From positions 3,728,222 through 3,792,221 of the forward strand of contig BROE01000025.1 of the NCBI GenBank assembly GCA_036571765.1: 64,000 bases of DNA, given 5' to 3'. Position 1 is the stretch's first letter; each line of letters begins with the position of its first letter. A model generated the notes under the pieces. That model was not told where the DNA came from, did no database searches, and saw only the letters and a list, made by a program, of their open reading frames with translations. The translations under genes and the position numbers were made by a program. Positions 1-26,629 of the stretch are shown here, piece after piece. Source of the DNA: Plecoglossus altivelis (Eukaryota; Chordata; Actinopteri; Osmeriformes; Plecoglossidae).

Positions 1-3000
1 CAGGATTGAAAAAAGCTGCAATTAGGCATATCAAACAGTATGGTAGTATGGGTATTGGAACGTAGCCAAATGGGTGAAATCACACATGCTTGAAACGGGT
101 GACTTTATGAATAAAAAGAGTTCAACTGGCAGAGAATGCGCAATTCAGTACAGTGAGAGGAAAATATTAGGCTGCATGTTAGCCTGTCAAAACTGGGCTA
201 TCTGTATGGAAAAAGAAGGAAACTCTCCTGTTCACCCTCAGCTTGTCAGCCTTGTTATGTTCTACTGCCCAAATAGACAATACGCTTCTGCAACAAGCAC
301 GAGGCCTGGAACTAGGAACTCAGTTTGGTGCGATGCACAAGTTCCACCTTACTAACACGATCAAGAACTTGCCAAAATTATTTCTGGAATGAAGCTCCAA
401 ATTGGCAATATAAGGAGGCAAAATCACTGATTATGGATGAACAACTCCTATCTAGTTCCATCAAATTGATAGTGTAGCATCAGATGACCGCCATACAGCA
501 CACAAGATTTGTTTGTTCTTATAAGTTATCTGGATTCATTTGTGTCTTTGGCATACATCCTCTGCCCTAGAAGGCTCAGTACAGTATAGATAAGTGAGCC
601 GTGTCTCAACCATGCATGAAACTGGTAGTGAATCCCGGAATTCAATAGGGGACAATGCCTTTTTCCTGACGGTCCTTTTAAGTGGTGCAAGAGTTAGCAT
701 TCAAAGGCCTTTTCACACAGGAAAGTTAATGCGACACAGCACCAGCTAACCAGGCTCTCTGATAGAGCACCTGGCCCTTTCATTTCAACATACATGAGTC
801 ATTTGAACAGATATGAGAAAAATTCCTTGAATCAGAGCAGGATTGGGAGGACCCAAAATCGAACGTTAGTCTAATGTGATGATGGGGGAGCCTCCTAACA
901 AAGGCTACAGAGGAATAGCAGGAATTGCGTTGGCACCTGACTATTTCCAGCTGACATCTCTGGCACTCAGACAAGGATTACTGTCCAATTTATCCCTTTC
1001 TTCCCATTCTAAAGCCAGTCTAAACAGCGAGGCACTTCAAAGAACTACACGAATGGGGTCCAAAAGACCCTGTCCACTTCAATGGAAGTGGCTTAATTTA
1101 GCTCAGTTTGAAATCATTTGAATACAGAATAGAAAGGCATTTTGGGTAGCCCAGCTGTTTGATTTGACAGGGACTCCACTTCTCCCAAGTGCTGGACGCT
1201 GGGAATGCAAATAAAGACCAGAAGCATCCATCACGCCTTAAAAGAGAAGAAGGCTACAGTTCTATTTTAGACGGCTGCAGATAAATGTTGTTAGTTTACA
1301 AGTATGTTCAAGATTCACCTAATTGCACGGGGGTGAAGTTCAACTGATGTTTACGCTTTAATCTGAATACTCGGTAAAATCAATAGGGACTTGTCCCTTT
1401 GGAATAGCTTGGAGTGATTTTTGAATGACAGGCACTATGAGAAAATGATCATTAACCGTCAGGGACGTTCTAAACTCGGTTAAATGTCACGACAAGTCAA
1501 GGAAACGTACTCATTCCCAGTACACCACTTCCTTCAAATTATTCCACGCCTTGGACTAACACTTGACTGTTGTGGATGCATAATTCGAAAACACAAAAAA
1601 AGGCAAAAGATAAAAGGAAAATTGTCATTAATGATAGCATTTTATTGCTCTGGTGGGAGAGATAAAACAACGAAGACGATGTGCACAGAAGTCTAAAATC
1701 ACAACTGAGAGTTGCCAAGCAAAATGCACACATGCAAAACTATTTCACCTTTCGATATCAACCATATGTCATAAAAGGATATGCCATGAAGAACAATCAC
1801 AGATAGCTTGAGAGATAGACACAGCTCAATAGCAATGTTAATGACTTATGAAGACAAAGATCAAGTGCAGCACTTAAGTTCACCAGCATAAAATCTGTGC
1901 TGCTTGGCAAAAGCATACAAAAGTATAATTCACTTTAGGAAAAAAAGTACAGAAAAACCCTAAAACAATGCTCATGTAAAGTCTGAATTGTCAGAGAAAT
2001 AATGTCAAATTGGCAACAATTTGTAGCTTCTCTTGGTAACGCTATAATTGACCAGTACAGAAGGGAAAGGCACCTTGCTTTGATCATCTCCATGCCAACT
2101 CAGGTGAGTTTTGCGGTGGACCAGGTTGTGGATGTATCAGGAGGAATGTCGTATGCGTACAAGCCTTTGTAATGTACATACGGAAATGGCACAGATCTTT
2201 ATTTACAGTACATGAATCTCATTTAATATCATTGTAAAATCTTTCCCATCCGCAACATTTCCTTAGGTCTGACTTTCATGCTCCTTGCATTGGTGTTAAT
2301 TATCTGAAACTCAAGCTGAAGTGTTTATTGTGCTGGAGTTCATTGCACACCTCCCCCAAATTATTCAATTATTCCACCCATAGGAGTTCCAAAAACTCTC
2401 TGCCGACCCTCAAAATACCAATCGCTGTCCCAGTGTTGACCAGCTGACAGAATGTTCCTTTGCGTGTTGCTTTTGCGTTATGGAGACAAAGAGGATTTAA
2501 GTGGCTAATATTTCAACAACAAAAAATGTGTTATTTTCAAGAAAATTACAGTACACCCGTCCCTCATTCTAGGCAGTAACAATATGAAGATTTTCCATTG
2601 AGAGATACTGTTCTTATGTAAGGTATTACAAGTGTGTGTCTGTGTGTATAGATCGGTTTCCCCCTCCGTTCTCCTATACAAAATCTACATTAACAGTAAG
2701 GAGAGGGACCTTTCCATGTCTGGATTTCTGTGGAATACCCCTTTGATCCAGCATTTCACTGAGGATGAAACTAAAATCATACAGGCCTCTGCATTTGCCT
2801 GTAACGATTGTTACATAATGACCTGATTGTGGTTATTTTATCTAAGCTGCAATCGTTTCTATTTCTTTTCACATTCACGTTTGCATACAAATAATACTGT
2901 CGTTTTTTTGTGCATCTAATACTTATAATTGAGATTGCATTCGGATTGTTTCAGTTCCATGTTTGTATCATGGTATCAGGACATTATTATTCATGTAGCT

Positions 3001-3472
3001 CACACCCAAAAGCAGACCAAGAACACTTATTTGCAGTTGTAGGGCATGAATGCAGTATTATTATTAGATTTGAAGATTTTAAAATACATGTATATATGAA
3101 ATGCACGGACCTGTTCTATGCATGCTGTTCCAAAGATTTGGACACACTTTTTAAGAACCGTCATAATGGAAGCATTAGCAAGTCTATAATTTATTCGACT
3201 ACGTTACAAAATGAAATGTACAAGTTTAAAATATAGTTTCGCATCTATTAAGTAAAAATGTTGGGGTAAACAAATAAGTGTATTTTTCCAAACCCTTTGC
3301 CCTCCTTTCCAAACCAGTCTAGTGGTGCATACAAGGCCAACGCTCAATCGCCAACATAAAACCCAACCCAAAACTAGTGGGTGAACATTCGTGCACACCA
3401 GAAGCAGAGAGCCAAAGAAACAAAGAGAAATAAAGAGGTTTTCTAAAAAGGATATTTCTCTTCTTTTTTTGT
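1..3472. other. smarca2 3' UTR / downstream flank, no separate gene seen
   Basis: AT-rich sequence downstream of the smarca2 stop codon. The open frames present are short, lack family resemblance and show no matching splice pattern. Minus-strand AATAAA hexamers at 3190, 2198 and 1641 suggest the smarca2 3' UTR may run some way into this block. In human the next gene on this side is VLDLR; no VLDLR exon is recognisable here. Confidence 0.6.
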
Positions 3473-3478
3473 TTTATT
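3473..3478 (-). terminator. candidate poly(A) signal near smarca2 stop codon
   Basis: AATAAA on the minus strand only 24 nt after the TGA. That would leave an unusually short 3' UTR, so later hexamers at 3190-3195, 2198-2203 and 1641-1646 (all AATAAA on minus) are at least as likely to be the real ends. Confidence 0.25.
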
Positions 3479-3501
3479 GATAAGTGCTGCGCATCGTCAT
3501 C

Positions 3502-17458
<13,957 letters not shown>

Positions 17459-18540
17459 CTACTAGTAGAGTTAGGTCTGCTGGAGAACCATTCCAAAGAG
17501 TCATTATTTAGCCATTAGACTAGGCTACACAAACTACAGCCTAAGTTAAAGAGAACTCTTTGACAGTTTAGATGATAGCATAGTTGTTCCTGACTACATG
17601 GTCAGGCATTCATCAAGGCTGTGTCTAACTATTTCAATAGGGACCTGACATTTTAACATACGCAAATAACTGACTGACAAATAACTAACTGACTTTGACG
17701 CATGATCAAAAAAATGTTAATGTTGTGTTTTCGTTGAGTAGCATGTCAGTGTTTTTTGTTGCAATAAAGATGGAAGTTACAGATGAAAATATCTGTGCTG
17801 AAGATATGTAAAATTTTCTTAGGATAATTAAATTGCTAGACAAACACATTGCTATCTGCCAAATTACAATACGGTGGCTAATATTATTTGAAATGTATGT
17901 CGGTCAGACGGCGACTTGTAGCTATTGAGGGTTGTAGCCTTGATGTCTCCGTTTTAGTGTCAGAGGTGGTATTTGATCTGAAAAGTTGTAAAACCTCTGT
18001 TCCTGGTTCGTTAAATATTGAATACTGACAGATACCGCTTACTAGAATAGTCTAGCAATCTTTCGGAGAGTTAGCTGATTGGATAATGGCTTCCCCCCTA
18101 CACTCAACTGAACTTCGTGTCTCAACAACATGGTGGTGGCCATTGCTAGCTACAGTTAACTCATAACTGGCTTTATCGAAAAGATGGGAACTACTACCAC
18201 CAAATGCAACAACAAACAGATGCAAACTAAGACTGAAAGCCTCATCTACGCTACTTTGATAGTTCTAGCTAACTTTTATCGCAGAAATTAAGCAGAGTTT
18301 TCTAGCTAGCCAGCCTTTACTTACAGTAGCTACAGTCTGCGTTCCTATATTGCTAGTTGTATTATAACGGAGCAAACTATGAAAAGTTAACACTTGGGAT
18401 TTTTGGTTGTTTTATAATACGGAGATTTGAACTTGTTTACCTTTACGTCGAATTGAAAAAGTCTAGAGAATGCATTGGAAAACCGAATGTCTACTTTAGA
18501 TGACGGCTGTTGGTAACGTCTGTATCCTCTCTGCTAATAA
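17459..18540 (-). promoter_or_regulatory. smarca2 5' flank with candidate non-coding first exon(s)
   Basis: Directly upstream of the start ATG the minus strand reads CTCTACTAGTAG then ATG, which offers an acceptor (TAG) immediately before the start codon or three bases earlier. In other vertebrates smarca2 has an untranslated first exon, so a donor is expected upstream. Two good candidates exist: GTAAGTAAAG with exon edge at 18325, and GTAAAC with exon edge at 18441. No TATA box or obvious CpG island is evident, so the transcription start is not placed. Confidence 0.4.
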
Positions 18541-21003
18541 CTTGTAGGATATTTTTTATGTTTGCATATCTAATTTGTCAGGACCACAGGAAATACCTCC
18601 CCATACGTATAACGATTGGTTTAACAAAACGTCAATTACCACTCGGTTCTAGAACCTATGAAATCTACGCAGTACAATTAAGGAAATGTTATAAATTCAG
18701 AACATGTGCGAACAGAGTATCAACATCCATTATGATATATGTTTCAAATGTTGAGTAGCCTACATTGGCTGAAAAGTGATACATGACTTCCAACTAAAAG
18801 GTGTAACTGGACAGTGAATGTCTACTTTTGAACACGTTTCAAGGTTATTGGCAACATCCAGTGAACGATCATCATGTATCATTATAATTCTTGCAGAGCT
18901 GTGGCAATTTGAGTAATCTTTGATCTCTAATCATAAAAAAACGAATTCTGCATTTATTTAAAGAATCATTAGCCAATTAATCAACATAGATTTTACTCAT
19001 GGACTGTTAAAAGACGGCAAACATAACAGGTTTACACCAAAGCGCACATTGTCCCCAATATGTCATCGTAGTATGTTTGCTTTTCATGACAACCTACGGA
19101 CAAGTTTGCTTGACCATTTTCTAACCCCTCCGCTTACCTAAATAGACTTACACCGGAGAGGCAGAAGGGGGCAGCAGTGGCTAGGACATCACATGGTCGG
19201 CTATCATATTTTTATATTTATATATTTTCTCTCTCTCTTTTTAAACCACTGCATTACCCAGAATAATCGCAACTGACACAAAATATCGCCCGTCAGGAAA
19301 GCAAGAGCCATTCCTGAGCTCTAGACAAACATGAAGTTTTTTTTTTTTTTGAGTTATTGCCAAACTCTATTTACATTGCAGCAAACTTAATGATGGAGAA
19401 AGGCAGGCTATGCAAATACGCACAGGTTCAGTTACATGTGTATTCTTTAACATCAAAACACCTGCTTTTGTTTCAAAGCTTTTGTCACAGGACCTTTTAG
19501 TTGTTTGAACTCGGAAGAGTTTGTAAACCCTAAAGGCCTATATATAAAAAAGACGAGTGTGCGTGTTCGTGATTTTGACACAACATAACTTGTGATGTCT
19601 ACTTACTGTACCACTCATGAATACTAGCATTCTATTGATATTGTATAGACCTGGGCAGTATATTTTAATATATTATATTTAATCTAGTCTATCTATCGGT
19701 TCCTATGTCTAATTCCGCTAAACAAATGCATTCAAGTATTGCTTGAATAGATACACAAAAAACACAGACAGAATTCCTCCCACCTAACAATAGCCTGGCA
19801 TATTGTGACATAAAATATGTTTATGTATTAATTGTCTATTAATAGTATAGCATATTTTAAGTGTATAGTAGGATTACAAGGCTGGCGAACAAATAGGTGA
19901 TGAACAATCCATGACTATTTCGCTAACCTTCCTTCAATCATAGGACAAACGCTAGGCACACATATGAAAGCGTTTAGTTATATTTGAATAACCTTTAGAT
20001 AAATAAACAAAGTACTTGTCCAAACTTTTATCAAGGCTTCCTCTCTTCCACAAGCAAATCCTTTATTAAAAGCATGGAAAAGGATGTACACAGGGTTCCC
20101 AATGTAAATTTAATCAAATTGACAGCCTTAATTAACTCAAGTGGTTGAACCCACCGCTTCAAATTAGGGTTGCTCCAGGAAAGACTCAGCCCACAGTCAT
20201 TTGACAGGAAAAAATCAGTGGTTGTGGTTTCTATTCACCTTGAAATCCTTCCAAGGTGCAGCACAGACTCACCAGCAGTGCATTGTCTAAAGCCCATTGT
20301 TCGTAAACTGAATAGGCCATCCAAAGTCATTATACACTCAAGGAATTAGTGGCTTTTGATTAAAAAGAAATGGAACAGAAACGTTAAAGGTAATAGGTCG
20401 TGGTAATGGGTTATTGCAACTTTTCAGGGGTGTTAGAATTTAAATGTATATTTAACTATCATAATGAGTATTAACAAGGTGGTGATGTAAATCAATTAGC
20501 CTAACATGATGGAACGTTTGTAGTCAATTATCTTATATTCTTTCTATATCTGCTTATCATTTAAAGAAAATGATTTTTATTCCTGCCGCTAGTCTTCAGA
20601 TCTCTTATTTCGAGATAAGGTAAAATCTACATCTATGGAAAAGCATTGGCAGGTATTTTTACGTTTGGTAAAAAGTAGCTGAGCCTGGAGATTTGTATAA
20701 CTGATCTCGATTGCTTCATTGAGTTTAGTCATTAGAAACATTGTCAGTGAAAAATATGCCTATAGTGTGTACTGGGTCAAATTCACAATTATATTTTTTA
20801 TACACTCTAATCTTACTGTAGTGACAGCAAGTTTCGTGACTGAGGTGATAGTGCTATCTTACCCCTTTCCTTTAAAGGGTGTTTAGTTAACGTTAAAATG
20901 AATGTATTTATTTTGTAAGAAATGCTCGTGTTTTTTGTAGTTTGTTTTGGTTGTTGTTAAGGTTAGGCTTGTCTTGATTATTATGTTAAATGTTTTCCCA
21001 GGC
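18541..21003. other. gene-free spacer upstream of smarca2
   Basis: AT-rich sequence with a poly-T tract near 19338 and no supported exon. A short G-rich element at 19161-19174 (GCAGAAGGGGGCAG) is a partial match to the CTCF core. Short open frames here look random. Confidence 0.6.
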
Positions 21004-21527
21004 TTCTACTGTCCAATTTTGGTGAGTCTGTGTGTCGTGTGACCTCTTGAATGACAGGACTCTCACCCAGTGTGGTCCTGCTTTAAACCCATCTGCTTCA
21101 AGGTGCCATGTGTTGTATGTTCAGACATGTTCTCCTGCATACCTTGGTTGTATCTACGGTTCTTTCTTCTTTTTTTTTGCATTACTGTTGCTTGTCTATC
21201 ACCTCGGACCACGCATTTTCACTCAGGAAACTGCCACTGACTAGATATTTTCTCTTTTTCAGATGATTCTCTGGCATTTCTAGAGATGGTGGCACATACA
21301 AAATCCCAGAAGATCAGAAGTTTCTGAAATACTCTGCCTGTCTGGCACCAACTACCATGCCATGGTCACAGTCATTAAAATCACACCTTTTTCTCATTCT
21401 GATTAGATGCTTAGTTTGAACTTTAGATGATCATCTTGACTATGTCTACATGTCTCAATGTATCGAATTACTGCATGTGACTGGCTGATTAGACATTTGC
21501 TTTAATGTGGCCAGTGAGAGTATTTCA
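21004..21527 (+). repeat. degenerate copy of a widespread vertebrate interspersed repeat (class not asserted)
   Basis: The plus strand matches, along its whole length, a repeat I recognise from many fish genomes. It runs from CTACTGTCCAATTTTGGTGAG through CATACCTTGGTTGTA, AACTGCCACTGACTAGATAT and AATCCCAGAAGATCAG to TCTGTCTGGCACCAAC-type sequence, GACTGGCTGATTAGA and a terminal TGGCCAGTGAG. Many point differences and a short deletion before the terminal motif show an old, inactive copy. I do not assign it to a transposon superfamily from memory. Confidence 0.85.
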
Positions 21528-24500
21528 GTACAAACTATATCTTTTTGCCAAAATATGACAATGGCAATACTACAATGTCAACATTGACAACATTGATCAT
21601 GGATATAACCTGAGCAATGCCACAGTCACAGTCATATAGTGCACATTAGGTTGGGGTGGAGGAACCAAAGATCATATGTTATCTTTTAAGGAGTTCTGGT
21701 TTTGACTTCAGGAACTCACAATGTGTCCAGGCTGTCCTCCCTTGTCGCAATAAAAGGATGTCCTAAAGATCCGGCATGGCCTATTTAGTCGCTCTCATAC
21801 CTTTACCCTACAGCCCTTGACCATTGTTTATTATTGATCTCCACTCTTGAAGCGCTCCTGTTAAGAGGATAACAAGATTTATGGGCAGGTGTGCCATGGC
21901 CGTAATCATTTGACCCTTAATTCTGTGGGCTGGTGCTCAATTTGCAAGAGCAGCTTTTCATCGTCCTCCTGGGACCAGCATCAGGTTGAGAGCAGTGGAC
22001 AAAAATCTTTTTCCAAGATGTTGCAAGGTCATGCAGGAGACTGATGGGAGAGGAAATGCTGTCAGAGCGGGGTTCTTTGTAGTAGCCTTTGTTGCAGGTG
22101 TTCTGTCAGTCATTTTTAAACCATTCAGTTCGATATTCGTATTTAACTTCCTTGACATCTGGAGGCCCATGAACCCATACAAACACGCCACTGAGCGTGC
22201 AATGCAAGTCTTAAATGTATGGACTTTTCTCGAATTCTATAGATTTATATCATAGTATCTGTCTTATTTCTAAATGAAAAGGCAAGTAACTAAATTGTTA
22301 AAACATTAAAAGTTTTTCCAGCCACACACAATTTAATATACATGAGCAGAAAGGTGACTCAAGCATTAACTGTACAATACTCAAACTAGAATTTGTAATT
22401 GAGATATTATGTCAATTGAACAGTCACAGGCAGCCAGCCAATGTCATGTTAACAATATAGATTCTAGATTACTGGTAAATGTTCTCAAAACATTCAAATT
22501 AGTTTCCAACCTTTTCAACTTTTACTTTTTGCAGAAGCGTGTCTGGTTGTGGTAAGCCACAATGGGTTTTATTCATGTCACAGTGAATCCTTGCAGTTTT
22601 CTGTGTACTGAAAAAACATGTTCACCGCGAACACATGTTGCACATCTGTAAACTGTTAAAGCCACTTCTATCTTTACAATATTCTTCCAATGCAGTTCAC
22701 ATACTCCACTATGTTTATAATATGTGTCTGAGAGATAGTTCTGTATGATATGAGAATACGACACCAATGTCCAAGTACTTCAAGTTAGATCACCATGTTA
22801 ATTTGATTTAATTGGACATCGCTATTTTACTGTCATGTTCATATGAGAATTGTCTTGATTTTGAAATGTAGTATGTATACTAACTCTGTCCTGACACCCA
22901 GACAAAAATATTACATATTTTCTATTTCATGACAGTGGACCTAGATAACGAGAGAAATGAACACTCCTGGTTTTAAATAAACACTTTTCTTGAGGCTGTT
23001 CAACTTGGCGACATCAATATAAAGTGGTGGATGTCCTCTTGTTTGGACGATTGGACAAAGAACACAAAACAACAGCAGTATGACTGCAAAGTTACAGGCC
23101 CAAAACAAATGTCCACAATAGTATCTCTGGTTTGTCATATGAATGGAAAGTTCTCAGGAGGGTGTGACAGACTTTGTAGAAATGTATACTTGTGGTGGTG
23201 GTGGCGAGGTCAATATCTGTGCTTGACATTTGACCTATGTAATAGATGTGTTGAGGTGTCAGACCCATTAGTTCAACACGTCAAAGGTGATCTCTAGTTT
23301 ACAAAACAGTTGGGGAAAAATGTGGCGGTTTTTTTCAATCCTCATATGATGGTTTATACATTTGTACATTTTCTTTACTTCTTAAAAATGTGCTTTGATT
23401 TAATATTTTCACATATACTTTTTCTTAAATCTTACTAAGTCATAGATTCAGCAGGTTTGTAAATGCTGAAAGTAAATTTAAGCAACCAAACAATAACAAA
23501 CGCTTTTGACTTTTTAAAACATTTTCAAACTTCATTGACCTGCTAAATTATTGGAATTTTCAAACTCCCAATCTATTCATTGTGATTGCAAAACCACCCC
23601 TTATCAAGAACAGCACTTATTTTTATACATGTTTGGTACTAGATATTACCATTACTTTTCACCCTAGTCCCTTTTCACCCAAGTCCCCATTTTTACATGT
23701 AAATAGACTTATATCCATAATATTCCTACTCCATTCAAATTGTAACTGAAATAGGATCAAAAGGAAACCTTGGAGAAGCCTTAGAGAATGTGCAAATGTC
23801 ATTGAACATACTGAAACAATGTATTCAGAATGTGAATGTAGACAGATGTCTAAATACATTATCATATCATGCTATTTGGTAAATAACTCAGGCTTACATT
23901 GTAACATATCCTGGCTATAAACCTTGAAAGTTATTCATATTTGTGTAAATGTATAGGATAAGGTCTTTGACGATGCTACAATCAACAAGTATGTGCAGTT
24001 GGATTTCAAAGAAATACTTTGTCAGTGTTTTGTGGTTTTTTTCCCATCCAGGGCTTAACTGTTTTCACGGGTAATGACAGACATGTTATTCGGAACGTGT
24101 TTTATGTTTTTTTAATAGCCTTTGTCTTTTTAAGAGGCTCAGGTGCTGTTTGAGAGCACAATAAGCAAGTTGAGTCTCTGGTTATTGAACTCAAGTTCCA
24201 AATTTTTTACCTGACAAGTCAATGAATACCCATTGACAGGAATGTCAGCCGCCCTTTACTGCAATTAATCTGTTATTCTGCTGTATACAGAGACCTTGTC
24301 AAAGAGCCTCACCCACATCCTATTTTCTTTTTACTTTACAAATCCATGTGCACTCCTCAAAAGGGCAGTCATCATTGAAAAGTTATGACCCTACTTAGTG
24401 CAGATATGCATGGGACTTTTTCACCCTGACTTGAAATAGCTCATTGACAAGATCACAAGCAAGCATGTCATCTTTGGTGGAAACTTTCTTTTGGTAAAGC

Positions 24501-26231
24501 GTTCACACACGTTCCATGTTCTGTCTCTGTATCTGTTCTAGATAGGTATTCAGCTTGAACCTTTTCAATTCCACATTACCCACTCTTTTAGTGACCAGTA
24601 AAAAAATATACAGATTTATAGTGATTTTGCAAAAATGATTTGTTTTATCGTCAAACTCATATGCTACTAATAACTTCTGTTGTGACACTGACCATACATT
24701 GTGACACATGTTCCAAGGAAGCTACTGTTTTGATAACGAAGGCAGGGTTGGAGGTGCACATGGAATAAATGGATTCCATGCTTCAGTCTCACAACTGATC
24801 GATTAGGATGAAACAAACTGATAACAAAATAGAAAATAATATTCCTAAAATCACTCCTAACCACAGAACTCTGACTACTGCAGATCATCTGCGATCAACC
24901 CATATTTCAGTGCTGCTTAAGAATCTCGCCAAAATGCATTAACTTGTCAAGTCACTTTAGTTCCACTTTCATTTGGACTCAAATTACAGTCGAGGAAAGG
25001 GTATTTGGTAATTGTGTTTTCTAAATTGTGTTTTGTGTGTCTGAGTTGTGCAATTTGACAGGGATCTGGCAAATGGCAATGCAGCCTGGTCAGGCTTGCT
25101 CAAGCACCACACTATAAATCCATCAATGAAAGTAATTTAGACGGAGCTGGCCCTTAGCCAAATACATTGAAAGTGATGACAGGCACATTTCAGAACGGGA
25201 GTGGAAATCTATTTGCCGTAGAAACAGTGAAATGTTAAAGATAAGGAGACCAGCATAAACAAGTTTGAGAAGAGGAATAGATTGTTTACACAGGTGAAGC
25301 AGCCATCTTAACAGAACAACGCCCTGTTTGTATGCCACATTGGATAAAATGCGTGAAATGTGACAGCATATGAAAAAAGAAAATGTGAAGTCGCAGTAAA
25401 AACACAAATGTAACGAGCGCTCTTGGCAAAATTACAAATCGGATCTCATGCTTACACAATTAACCTGGACAGTCAGAAGGATCACACCAGGACACCAGGT
25501 TTAATGACCAATTAACACTTTTTCATGTACACTTAATATGGGGAAATCCTTTCCCTCACTGGCTAGGACATTGAAGGTTCCTCATATTGTGTTGGCTTAG
25601 GCGTCACAGGTATACCTGAAAAGTGCCTGATCTGGAAATGGCTGAAGGTGACATGCAGCTTGTCCTTACCAAGGGATGATGACAGATCTTGTTGGTGCAA
25701 CTGATACTGTAAACCAACTACTTCAGCTACTCCACCCACTACTACAAAAGCAATTATCCAAGTATCGGTAGCATGTTTGTAGATGAGAGTGTGCTTCAGT
25801 ATATTTGCATAAAGGATTACCAACGTCCATCTGTTTGTTGTGTGTCCCTTCATTGTATTTGTATCAATTGTGTGAATTACAAACATCTTCATGTGCTTGA
25901 GTTAGTCTGGGTTGAGTTCAGACCTTTACATTGTACCATGTTTATTTGAAGCTTGTGTGTGCAAATAGTGTGTTGGGCTGAATTATTATGCCTCATAACT
26001 TAATCACTCCCACATATCTACATTTCCACCTAGGCACAAATTGTGGCCGTCTTTCCAACCTCCACGGACTCCAACAATAGGAAGTCTCTAAAGATGCCGT
26101 AAAACATCTCCTCACCCCTGACATATTCTATTGTAAACTTTACTATCAGGGAGTCATGACTGGAGACAATAATAGTCTCCATGCCGAGACCATAACATTT
26201 CTGTACAGACGGCACAGCAGACATTCAAACT
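21528..26231. other. gene-free spacer, complex non-repetitive sequence, possible enhancers
   Basis: No exon or RNA gene is supported. Several stretches are of higher complexity than the AT-rich background, especially about 21640-22210, 24050-24480 and 25050-25430. They hold varied, non-repetitive words and Sox/Fox or homeodomain-like cores, but no conservation data are available to me. Confidence 0.5.
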
Positions 26232-26629
26232 TGTCACGGCCACGGCCCTGCCCCTGTACTTCAAGTTCCCCTGGTTTTCCCTGCCCCTAGTGTTCTCTGT
26301 CTCCCAGTCTGTGTGTGTGTGTGTGCGTGTGTGTGTGTGTGTGTGGTGTGTTGTGGAGAGAGAGGGGGAGATATTCTGCCCCTTGTTTTGTCTCTCTCCC
26401 CTGGTTCCCTGCACTCCTGTGTCTTGTTCCAGTCACTCAGCTGTTGTCAATTGTGATTATACAGCCCTTGATATCTTTATATCTTCCTTTGTCCTGATAG
26501 CGTTGTTGGCTCTATGACACACGTCTGTGTCTGGGTTCTTTATTTTGGCGAATAAATATGTATTGTTTTGATCCTACCCACCTTGCCTCTGCTTGAATTT
26601 GGATCCACCTCCTGCACTACCTTCTGTCA
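26232..26629 (+). mobile_element. LTR-like interspersed repeat (possible solo LTR) with internal GT microsatellite
   Basis: Begins TGTCACGGCC and ends CTTCTGTCA, giving TG...CA-type ends about 398 bp apart. Inside are a (GT)n tract (26311-26346), CCCCTGGTTCCCTGCACTCC, CACTCAGCTGTTGTCAATTG, and an AATAAA in TTGGCGAATAAATATG followed by GATCCTACC. This set of words is typical of LTRs of fish retrotransposons I have met in salmonid and pike-like genomes. I saw no clean target-site duplication and no internal coding region, so it is a solo LTR or a fragment. Confidence 0.5.
26311..26346 (+). repeat. (GT)n microsatellite
   Basis: About eighteen GT units with one GC and one GG interruption, inside the LTR-like element. 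Probably length-variable. Confidence 0.9.

Noticed and set aside
1..3500. Search for VLDLR exons downstream of smarca2
   Set aside because: No LDL-receptor class A cysteine pattern or other recognisable exon seen.
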